DNA from: an uncultured Desulfobacterium sp.
GTDB lineage: Bacteria; Desulfobacterota; Desulfobacteria; Desulfobacterales; Desulfobacteraceae
Length of the DNA stretch: 28,804 nucleotides
Assembly: GCA_937124525.1 (NCBI GenBank)
Contig: CAKZLA010000281.1
Coordinates: forward strand, 1-28,804
Direction of reading: 5' to 3'
Shown here: positions 17,693-24,410 of the stretch, in pieces
How positions within the stretch are numbered: the first letter of the stretch is position 1
Layout: each line of letters begins with the position of its first letter
Position numbers and translations under genes: made by a program
The notes under the pieces: model-generated
Databases searched by the model: none
What the model was told of the DNA's origin: nothing
What the model saw: only the letters and a program-made list of their open reading frames with translations

Positions 17693-18000
17693 ACAGCAGG
17701 CAGATAGAAGTGATAAAACTACCCGACATCCATGTGGGTTTGAGGGCATTGTTACAGCGGTTGACGGTCATCTCCAGACCAGCCTGCCCAAAAGCGTCAT
17801 TGAACTGGATCTTTTTTCCGAGTTGACCGCACCGGCCGCGGCTGGTGATGTTGCAGACGTCCTTTTTTTTTTAGGGATGACACCTAAAAATGACATTCAC
17901 CGCAGAAAAATTAAAGTAGAAATGAAGGATGCCTACAATTTCAATGATTTACCCATGTGTCTGCTTTTCGATTATCCGACAATTCAATTTTCAAAATTGC
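17693..18000 (+). pseudogene. Possible C-terminal remnant of a PKS/NRPS carrier-protein domain
   Basis: One forward frame stays open through this stretch. Its end reads MKDAYNFNDLPMCLLFDYPT followed by I. The LP-x-x-LLFDYPTI pattern is the typical close of acyl or peptidyl carrier domains in polyketide and peptide synthases. The phosphopantetheine serine motif (DSL) expected about 25 residues earlier is not there, and a run of ten T at 17863-17872 suggests a join. The earlier part (TAVDGHLQTSLPKSVIELDL) is unrecognised. The frame runs into the truncated transposase at about 17984. Support is a single motif, so this is tentative. Confidence 0.3.
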
Positions 18001-18258
18001 GACGTTTGCCAGCATAAGTTCGAGCTATGTGAATAGCACTTTTACCTTTAATGTAACCGAGAACTTGAGCTACTGAATACTTCGGTGGTATTGCTATCAG
18101 CATATGAACGTGATTTCCCATCAGATGTCCTTCAAGGATCTCTGATTCCCTTTGTAATGCCAAATCTCTAAAAACTTTACCGAGATATTTTCTCAGCTGG
18201 CCGTATATAGCTTTTTTCCGGTATTTTGGAATCCAAACTATATGATTACGCTTATGGG
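17984..18258 (-). mobile_element. Truncated IS200/IS605-family TnpA transposase
   Basis: A fragment of about 90 residues of a Y1 HUH transposase. It reads NHIVWIPKYRKKAIYGQLRK, then EGHLMGNHVHMLIAIPPKYS with the HxH metal-binding pair of the HUH motif, then QVLGYIKGKSAIHIAR. It stops after GKRRNF, where a full protein would go on to the GYFVSTVG region and the catalytic tyrosine helix. Both the tyrosine and the normal N-terminus are missing, so it cannot be active. The frame continues upstream into receptor sequence, giving a 123-codon chimera with an ATG at 18355. Confidence 0.8.
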
Positions 18259-18390
18259 AATTGCAACATCCTGGGCGTCCGCCTCGGTTTTTTTCTGCGG
18301 TGACGATAACTTTGTCAAGGGCCAGAACCTCATCCTGGGCAACCGCCTGGCCCATGGATAACAGGGTACATAAAAGATATCTTTTTCCAT
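18244..18390 (-). pseudogene. 5' end of a TonB-dependent receptor (signal peptide and TonB box), frameshifted
   Basis: Allowing for one base lost in the A-run after the ATG at 18390, the start reads MEKRYLLCTLLSMGQAVAQ, a signal peptide. DEVLALDKVIVTAEK follows as the TonB-box region. One extra A in the run near 18290-18296 then shifts the frame; correcting it gives TEADAQDVAIPISVI, the standard opening of a receptor plug. There the sequence changes to transposase. It points in the opposite direction to the receptor 3' relic at 17101-17686, so the two could be halves of one gene split by an inversion, or relics of two genes. Confidence 0.7.
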
Positions 18391-18600
18391 GCGGCGGTTC
18401 CGCAGGTGTTCGCCAACAATATGAGAAAAAATATAAATTACTGCAAAATTATTAATTTCGTAGTAAAGTTCTATGATCGGCGATGTTACAAAATCTGGAT
18501 TGAAATGAAATTTGGTGGGTTGAAAAGGCTTGTTCTTTGGCGGGTCTTGGAGTATTAAATAAGTTCATAGCTAAGGAAACTCACAGCTTGGAGGTCAAAA

Positions 18601-18629
18601 ATGCCAATAAAAAAATGCCAATAAAAAAT
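18601..18629 (+). repeat. Tandem direct repeat of ATGCCAATAAAAAA
   Basis: Two near-identical 14-15 base units, ATGCCAATAAAAAA and ATGCCAATAAAAA, stand in tandem in the leader of the Slp-like gene. No function is evident. Replication slippage is the simplest origin. Confidence 0.6.
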
Positions 18630-18685
18630 GATCACAGTAGAACAGAAGCAGCGCTGTGCAAGTAATTTCAGCAAGGAGGCAACCC

Positions 18686-19192
18686 ATGAATCGTTTAAGC
18701 ATGGTAATCATCACCCTGATCGTACTCACCTCGGTAACAGGCTGCGCCCCGATCATTTCAAAGAGTCTGTTGCGGCAGGTGAATCCTGATGTTAGTTTTG
18801 AAAAGACTTTTGATAATCCAGAGGCGGTCCGGGGCACTACAGTCCTGTGGGGAGGTGAAATTGTTTCAATCAGGAATCTCAAAGAGGGCACTCTTTTGGA
18901 GGTGCTTCAAAAATCCCTGGACATCGGGAAAAAACCCAAGAGAGTTGATAATTCCAGTGGCCGGTTCCTGGCACTCTACGATGGCTTTCTTGATGGGGAA
19001 ATTTACGCAAAGGGGCGGGCGGTTACCATAGCCGGCGTAGTGAAGGGACGCCGGGTGCAGCTCCTGGACGAAATCGAGTATAATTATCCTCTCATCGCGG
19101 TAAAGGATATTCATCTCTGGGAGCAGCTGTCCCAGGATCCCACTTTTTACCATTCTCCGTACTACATCTGGCCATACCACCGGTACTGGTAA
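18686..19192 (+). CDS. Slp-family outer-membrane lipoprotein
   Basis: A 168-residue lipoprotein. I start it at 18686, since AAGGAGG lies six bases before that ATG and the signal sequence then has normal length. Residues 1-20 are a lipoprotein signal peptide ending in the lipobox SVTGC, with the acylated cysteine near residue 21. The body matches the Slp pattern: a fold opening with FEKTFDNPEAVRGTTVLWGG, then GRFLALYDGFLD, RAVTIAGVVKG and a C-terminal YPLIAVKDIHLW. Slp proteins are envelope lipoproteins linked to starvation and stress, with no known activity. The gene stands alone among relics. Its TAA abuts the inverted repeat of a MITE-like element, so its native terminator may have been displaced. 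Confidence 0.85.
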   Translation: MNRLSMVIITLIVLTSVTGCAPIISKSLLRQVNPDVSFEKTFDNPEAVRGTTVLWGGEIVSIRNLKEGTLLEVLQKSLDIGKKPKRVDNSSGRFLALYDGFLDGEIYAKGRAVTIAGVVKGRRVQLLDEIEYNYPLIAVKDIHLWEQLSQDPTFYHSPYYIWPYHRYW

Positions 19193-19456
19193 GGGACTTG
19201 GACGATAATAGACTACCAGATTAAAATTTTTTATAATGCAATATCAGCGTATTAGACAGGGCAATTGCATGAAAAGTTGGCATGTTTTTTGATCTCAATA
19301 AATTCAAATAGTTAAAAAATAGAATTTTTTGATAAGAGCAAAAAAACTGAAATTACCCTCTGTAACATACTGAATTTATTGCAACCGAAATTTTGATGCG
19401 ATTGCCTTGGCGTATTAGACTGGACATAGTGGTAGCCTATTTTCGGGGAAGTCCCT
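19192..19456. mobile_element. MITE-like element, about 265 bp, with 27-bp terminal inverted repeats
   Basis: The 27 bases at 19192-19218 (starting AGGGACTT, ending CTACCA) and the reverse complement of 19430-19456 match at 22 positions. Inside, a second imperfect inverted pair (GGCAATTGCATGAAAA near 19259-19274 and GGCAATCGCATCAAAA read on the minus strand near 19395-19410) extends the symmetry. The block GCGTATTAGAC occurs twice as a direct repeat (19248 and 19410). The middle is AT-rich and without a gene. I see no clear target-site duplication. The left end touches the last base of the Slp-like gene. The parent family was not identified. Confidence 0.65.
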
Positions 19457-19489
19457 AATCAAAGTCGTCGTGTTTCAGGCCGGCCAGGT

Positions 19490-19600
19490 AGCTGAGTCTA
19501 AACACCCGGTTGCTGCATTGCTGTAAAAGCCGCAACAAAGACAATGGGTTTTCCAAAACAGGATGTGGATATAGGCAGCGGTTTCCTCCCCGAGAATTGC
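19490..19600 (-). pseudogene. Internal fragment of a hutW-like gene
   Basis: Bases 19505-19586 match 25494-25575 inside hutW at 79 of 82 positions, in the same orientation. The fragment encodes GEETAAYIHILFWKTHCLCC followed by GFYSNAATG. All three differences change an amino acid of the cluster loop: P to L, the first cluster cysteine to W, and Y to C. It has no flanking hutW sequence and ends soon in a stop. It is a dead scrap of either a duplicate hutW or a short copied segment. Confidence 0.8.
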
Positions 19601-19705
19601 GGGCGGTTGGGCTGGGCACCCGAGGGGAGATAGTGGTGGCGGTAACCCTTGTCAAAACGGGTGGCAAGCTCCTCTGGGGGCGCATTTTTGTGACTGATTT
19701 TCGGG

Positions 19706-19746
19706 AAAACACTGCGATCAGGTCTTTTACCTGATCGCAGTGTTTT
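19706..19746. terminator. Strong bidirectional intrinsic terminator after the haem operon
   Basis: An 18-bp perfect stem (19706-19723 with 19729-19746) around the loop CTTTT. The arms begin with AAAACACTGCGATC and end with GATCGCAGTGTTTT, so an A-run and a T-run flank the GC-rich core on both strands. It stands ten bases after the stop of the TonB receptor gene that ends at 19757. Confidence 0.9.
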
Positions 19747-19756
19747 TCTAATTCAT

Positions 19757-21787
19757 TTAAAATTTAAAATTCACACCACCATAAAACTGGGCACCCAGGA
19801 GCATGTCATGGAGGTCCTCCTCTTTTTCGTCCAGGAGATTGTTGACCCCGACATAAACGTCCATCTTTTGATTCAGCCGTTTTTTTACGTTCAGGTTCAC
19901 CACGGTGAAATCATAATTTTTCTCCTCTTCCAGGTAGTCCATGGTGTGTTCGCCCCAAAGGTTGACATCAAAGTCATATCGGGGATTGGTGTAAAAAAGT
20001 TTGGCCGTGATCTTGTTTCTTGCCCTCTGGTCCAGCCTCTCATCGGCCTCCTTGTCCATGGCATCCAGATAGGCATAGGCTGCTTTGAACATAAGATCTT
20101 TTGTGATGTTGAAATAGGCTTCCACTTCTGTTCCCTGAATTTCAGCCTTGCCGATGTTCTGGTAAATATAGGCCTTGACAGAAGGACTTTCCTTATAGCT
20201 GTACACCGATTCGATGAGATCGGTTATATCGTTGTAAAAATAGGCTACACGTCCTCCAAATCGTCCTTTCTCTCCTTCTATGGCAATTTCATAGCTGTCG
20301 CTCACCTCCGGGTCCAGCTCCTTGTTGCCGATAAGATGATATCTGCCTCCCATGCCGTACCAGTCCTTGTAAAGCTCACCTGGTCCCGGTGCCACGTAAC
20401 TGTGGCCGTAGTTGAGCTTCAGTCGCAGATCCGGGCGCATGAACCAGGTAATGCCGAGTTTGGGGCTGATTTCGCTGTCAAAATCATCGGGCTCATCATA
20501 TCTCAGACCCGGAATGATGAGCAGTTTGTCTCCAATGCTCCACTCATCCTGGAGGTAGAAGGCATAGTTGTCCGGTTCGCATTCGGAACCTTCAACCGTG
20601 ACGCCCTCCCGTGTTAATGTAAAGTTTCCCTCTCCTGTGTCCATGCGGGCACTGTGATAAAATTCCCGCCTCCACTCCCCGCCCAGGGTAACCATATGGT
20701 TTCTGGCAACGGGTTTGGAGATCTGGCCTTCCACCACGCTGGTTTCTCTTTCTCCGGAATCAAAATCAATGAGTTCCCCTGTGGTGTGCTGGGTGCCTTT
20801 ACTGAGATAATCTTCCTGGTATCTACTCTCATACTCTTTATCGTAATCTGAATAATATCCCCGGATCATGGCTTTAAGTTCGGGGGTGTTATAGTCAAAA
20901 CCCAGGGAGAGATCCAGGCGGTCATATTCATTGTCGGAACTTCTGAGATAACTGCTGAAATAGTCATTGTACACCTCGTCTTCGGTGTATCCCAGGGTAA
21001 AGGTGGAGGTGAGAAACTCTGAAACATCATAGGTGAGTTTGCCGCTGATACTTTGCAGCTCTTTGTCCGGAGTCAGGGAGGTCTCGTTATCTGTCATCAG
21101 CGGATCCCCATTGATGATTTCCCCTGAGAGGTCGACGCCGAATTTCCCCATTTTTTCACCACCCAGAGTCAGGTTAAAGTAGGCCTCTGTGGAGGCTGAG
21201 TCGCTGTCATAGGCGCTGTATTTCACGCCGGCTCCGGCAGACATTTTCTGGGGTTTTCTGGTGATGATATTGATGACCCCACCCATGGCCTCGGAGCCGT
21301 AAAGGGTGCTCATGGGGCCCCGGATAATTTCAATACGTTCAATGTTTGCAAGGGTGATCCGATCGGTTTCATTGAATTTCCCCTGGGGGCCTGCCATGCG
21401 TTTTCCATCCATCAAAAGCAGGGTGTGCTTGCCGCTCAATCCCCTAATGGAGGGGGTGGATCGGAGCATATCCGAGTAGAAACCTATGCCGGTGGCGTAT
21501 TTGAGGATATCGGTCACCGTGGTGCCTTCCATCTTGCTGATCTCCTCTGCGGTGATAACTTCAACACTTGCCGGGACATCCGTTTGGCTGATTTCCGTCC
21601 TTGTGGCGGTGATAACCGTTTTTTTCACCTGAACGCTTTCCACAGCATTGGCATTTATTCCCCAGCCAAGGGTAAGACAGATCAAAATCGGAACTATTTT
21701 TATTCCGTTTTTTGCCGCAAGAACTGATTTTTGCATTCCATTGTCAGAGATGCGCAGGGAAAGTGGGAACCCTTTTCTTTTTTTCAT
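19757..21787 (-). CDS. TonB-dependent outer-membrane receptor, probably for haem
   Basis: A 676-residue receptor of the CirA/BtuB/haem-receptor branch, unlike the other two receptors here. It has a hydrophobic signal core at 30-43 with cleavage near ANA-VE (48), a TonB box KKTVITATR (55-63), and a plug with EIIRGPMSTLYGSEAMGGVI. The barrel ends in GGVNFKF. YVAPGPGELY followed by NKELDPE occupies the place where haem receptors carry FRAP-LY and NPxL-PE motifs, so haem fits but is not proven. AAGGA precedes the ATG at 21787; an inner ATG at 21736 has no ribosome site. It is the last gene of the hutW operon, 43 bases after the flavodoxin gene. Confidence 0.9.
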   Translation of the reverse strand: MKKRKGFPLSLRISDNGMQKSVLAAKNGIKIVPILICLTLGWGINANAVESVQVKKTVITATRTEISQTDVPASVEVITAEEISKMEGTTVTDILKYATGIGFYSDMLRSTPSIRGLSGKHTLLLMDGKRMAGPQGKFNETDRITLANIERIEIIRGPMSTLYGSEAMGGVINIITRKPQKMSAGAGVKYSAYDSDSASTEAYFNLTLGGEKMGKFGVDLSGEIINGDPLMTDNETSLTPDKELQSISGKLTYDVSEFLTSTFTLGYTEDEVYNDYFSSYLRSSDNEYDRLDLSLGFDYNTPELKAMIRGYYSDYDKEYESRYQEDYLSKGTQHTTGELIDFDSGERETSVVEGQISKPVARNHMVTLGGEWRREFYHSARMDTGEGNFTLTREGVTVEGSECEPDNYAFYLQDEWSIGDKLLIIPGLRYDEPDDFDSEISPKLGITWFMRPDLRLKLNYGHSYVAPGPGELYKDWYGMGGRYHLIGNKELDPEVSDSYEIAIEGEKGRFGGRVAYFYNDITDLIESVYSYKESPSVKAYIYQNIGKAEIQGTEVEAYFNITKDLMFKAAYAYLDAMDKEADERLDQRARNKITAKLFYTNPRYDFDVNLWGEHTMDYLEEEKNYDFTVVNLNVKKRLNQKMDVYVGVNNLLDEKEEDLHDMLLGAQFYGGVNFKF

Positions 21788-21830
21788 CTTTTTTTCCTTC
21801 TTTTTTTCGTTTCGGCATTTTTTATGGCAG

Positions 21831-22343
21831 CTATCCTTCCATTTTTTTTAGAATTTCCCTGAAGACGGTCTGTGCAGACTCCAGATCGGCCTTGTCCGGG
21901 TGTTTGGCCGCCTCTGCCAGGCGTGCCTGTCTCTCCGGTGTCATGGCGTGGTGGGGATCATCTTTCATTTTTGTCGCCATCATTTCAATAAGGGCAGGGT
22001 CCACCTTTCCCTGGCAGAGAAATTCGCCAAGACCCTCATTCCCCTCGGTCAAAATCCTGACTTTTTCCAGGCATTTTTGGGCATGGTCGGAATCGGGATA
22101 GGCCCCAAGGGTTCCAAAAACGGCTATCTTTTTCCCCCTTACCTTTTTAAAATACTCCCTTGATTTTTCATCGGCAGTGCCCCTGTCCACCCAGAAACCC
22201 AGGGCAATGAAGTCATATCCGTTCGGGGAAGGGGCAGTCTCCACCGGATAAATTTCCGATGGATGGGGAAGGATTTCGTGGATGGCCTGGGCCACCATTT
22301 TTGTGTTTCCGGTTTTACTTGAATAGACCACCATTGTTTTCAT
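21831..22343 (-). CDS. Flavodoxin family protein, probable electron donor to HutW
   Basis: A 170-residue flavodoxin fold. The FMN phosphate loop is YSSKTGNTKMV (residues 7-17), and the second FMN loop region is ALGFWVDRGTADEKSREYF, followed by KIAVFGTLGAYPDS. The extra 40 C-terminal residues (MTPERQARLAEAAKHPDKAD) are charged and helical. GGAGG precedes the ATG. In Fusobacterium a flavodoxin (HmuF) is encoded with the haem-opening enzyme HmuW, and here the same partner occurs in one operon with hutW. I therefore infer that it supplies electrons for anaerobic haem breakdown or reduces the product. A general flavodoxin is the alternative. Confidence 0.88.
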   Translation of the reverse strand: MKTMVVYSSKTGNTKMVAQAIHEILPHPSEIYPVETAPSPNGYDFIALGFWVDRGTADEKSREYFKKVRGKKIAVFGTLGAYPDSDHAQKCLEKVRILTEGNEGLGEFLCQGKVDPALIEMMATKMKDDPHHAMTPERQARLAEAAKHPDKADLESAQTVFREILKKMEG

Positions 22344-22407
22344 TTTTTCCTCCGTATTTCTTATGTGACTGACTTCACAGCAAAATGTCCAAGACCATAC
22401 TCAATTT

Positions 22408-23065
22408 TTAAAACGGAAATTTCAATACTGACGAGCAGGCCTCCCCGATGAGTTCAAGGTCATGGGTAATCACAAGAACGCAGGTCCCTTGGGCCGCCAT
22501 CTGCTGCATCATTTTTGAAATAACGTGCATGTTTACACCGTCAAGCCCGCTTGTGGGCTCATCCAGAATCAGGATTTCAGGGGATTTTATGATCCCGCAG
22601 GCAATGACAAGTCTCTGCTTTTGCCCCCCGGAAAGGGATTGGGGGTGGCGATGTGCAACCTGGATCAGGCCAAACCGGGAGAGCAGGTTCTCAATTTTTT
22701 CCCCGGAGGGATGACGTTTTTTTACCAGCCCCATGGAGACCTCAAGCTCCTGTCTCACACTTTTCATGTGGAGCTGATGGTCGGCATTTTGAAGGACAAT
22801 GCTTCCTTTTTTCAGAAGAGTGCAGGGGGCTTTTGTGGGTATCTGTTCCGGCGATGGAGACCCGGCCTTGTAATTGACCGTGAAAAAAGTGAGGGGCCAT
22901 CCCATTGATAAGGCGAATGAGGGTGGATTTGCCGCAGCCGCTGGCTCCGGTGCAGAGGACGGCTTTTCCAGGATTGACGGTGAAGGAGATCCCGGCAACG
23001 GCCTTTTGCTCTTGAAAGGGGTATGTATAGGAGACATTATGAAATCGAATTATTGAATCAGTCAT
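22408..23065 (-). pseudogene. ecfA: ECF transporter ATPase (EcfA), interrupted by a one-base frameshift
   Basis: The first frame (start 23065) gives an ABC ATPase opening FHNVSYTYPF with Walker A TGASGCGKST and GRVSIAGTDTHKSPL. The continuation is in another frame: GSIVLQNADHQLHMKSVRQE (Q-loop), SLSGGQKQR (signature), EILILDEPTSGLD (Walker B) and VLVITHDLE (H-loop), with the stop at 22408. Taking one A from the six-A run in TCTGAAAAAAGG, near 22816, joins them into about 218 residues with every motif present. The gene may be broken, rescued by slippage at the A-run, or affected by a sequencing error. It lies between ecfT and the flavodoxin gene. Confidence 0.85.
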
Positions 23066-23133
23066 GGTATTCCTGTGGGCGTCAGGCTTTCAGTGGACAA
23101 TGGCAGCAGTCTGGGTGTTTCGGATGGAGTTGA

Positions 23134-23886
23134 TCATGGCCTTCCCGTGAGAACCAGGGCCAGCAGGCATACGGCATAAAGAAAAGTTGCATAATCCACA
23201 GAGGAGAGGTGTCGGGTTTGAAGGCTGGTGATTTTATCTCCATAACCAATTCCCTTGCACTCTGCCGCAACGGAAAGTTCATCTGCACAGCGTAGAGCAC
23301 GAATGACCAGGGGAACTACCAAAAGTCTTGTGGTCAAAAGGGGGTGCAGGGTCAAAGAGAGCACGTTGACGCGGTACCCTTTGATCTTCATGCTCTGGCT
23401 GATCTGCTTTACATCATGGATAAAGCTTGGGATAAAGCGGATCATCACCGTGGCTGGCAAATAGATGAACAGGGGCAGTCCCAGGGATTTGAGGCCTGCC
23501 ATGATCTCCTGAACCCTGGATGAAAGGGCCAGGGCCAGCAGAAGATTGACCAGCACCATCACCCGTAAAAAAGGGTTGATATACACCCCCATGCCCATCT
23601 CCCCCATCTGGGGGAAAAAAATCACCATGGCCTTGATGCAGCAAAGGGCAAGAAAGAACATGACAAGAACACAGCCATGGGCCACCATCACCGTTGAAAA
23701 TCGACCATGGGCAAGGACATATACATAACTTGCCCCAAGGAGCACAACAAGGGGATACCACTCTTTGATAAAAACCACTGCGGTGGAAAAGAGAAGACAA
23801 AGGAGCATCCGGGTACGTACGTCCAGGTCCTGGACGAAATTATGATTCCTGTCGATGGCTGTGCTATTGCCGGATAATGCCTGCAT
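23134..23886 (-). CDS. ecfT: ECF transporter transmembrane component EcfT
   Basis: A 250-residue membrane protein with about five hydrophobic helices. The cytoplasmic coupling segments typical of EcfT follow MIRFIPSFIHDVKQISQSMK: one ends in MKIKGYRV and the second is ADELSVAAECKGIGYGD. EcfT joins the substrate-binding S component to the ATPases. The start overlaps the S-component gene by 23 bases and has AAAGGAG ahead of it, so the two are coupled. The next gene is ecfA, 68 bases downstream. Only one ATPase gene is seen, so a homodimeric ATPase or a second one elsewhere is implied. Confidence 0.85.
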   Translation of the reverse strand: MQALSGNSTAIDRNHNFVQDLDVRTRMLLCLLFSTAVVFIKEWYPLVVLLGASYVYVLAHGRFSTVMVAHGCVLVMFFLALCCIKAMVIFFPQMGEMGMGVYINPFLRVMVLVNLLLALALSSRVQEIMAGLKSLGLPLFIYLPATVMIRFIPSFIHDVKQISQSMKIKGYRVNVLSLTLHPLLTTRLLVVPLVIRALRCADELSVAAECKGIGYGDKITSLQTRHLSSVDYATFLYAVCLLALVLTGRP

Positions 23887-24406
23887 GTTTCAACTCCTTT
23901 GCAAATAAGACCCCGGTGCCAAGGCCGATAAGGCAGCCCACATAACCAAGGGTCACAAAGACGGCCCCTATGACAAAGAGCTTGAACTCCTCCTGGTACA
24001 GAAAATAGGAATACCCAAGGGAGATAAACCGGGAGAAAAAATCAAAAAAAGCCACCCCGAAAACAAGGCTGAACGTCCGTTGATGGCCCCCGGTGAGAAA
24101 GATGAGCCCGTCGCAGATGACACCGGCAACCAGGGACCCGGCAAAGGTCATGGCATTGCTTCCCATGAGCATAAGAGAGACCAGGCTGACGATGACGGAA
24201 TAAAGAGAGAGCACCCCGAATTTTCTCACCTTGTAAACCAGGACAATTAAAAGGGTGGTGGCCACAATGTTTTTAAGTACCAGGGTGATTGGGTTCATGC
24301 CGCCACCGGCCAGGGCGATGAGCATGGTGGAGACCTTTATCAACCCTGCAAAGGTGCCGATGACAATGAGTTCTTCGGAACTCCAGTATCGTTTTTTGTC
24401 TGCCAT
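23864..24406 (-). CDS. ECF transporter S component (MptD-like), possible haem or tetrapyrrole binder
   Basis: A 180-residue membrane protein with about six helices. I start it at the ATG at 24406 (MADKKRYWSSEELIVIG). It lies four bases after the hutW stop with GGGAG upstream, whereas the longer frame from 24442 would overlap hutW. Features seen are the N-terminal LIKVSTMLIALAGGGMNPIT, a central SNAMTFAGSLVAGVICDGLI and the closing LIGLGTGVLFAKELKHAGII. The glycine-rich helices resemble MptD-type S components. Ligand binding cannot be read from sequence; haem is inferred only from the operon. Confidence 0.75.
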   Translation of the reverse strand: MADKKRYWSSEELIVIGTFAGLIKVSTMLIALAGGGMNPITLVLKNIVATTLLIVLVYKVRKFGVLSLYSVIVSLVSLMLMGSNAMTFAGSLVAGVICDGLIFLTGGHQRTFSLVFGVAFFDFFSRFISLGYSYFLYQEEFKLFVIGAVFVTLGYVGCLIGLGTGVLFAKELKHAGIIRQ

Positions 24407-24410
24407 GGCA

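Noticed and set aside
19576..19596. 21-base match with 27206-27226 in the formate dehydrogenase gene
   Set aside because: Too short and partly shared with hutW itself (GCGGTTTCC); likely chance similarity of GEETA-coding DNA.
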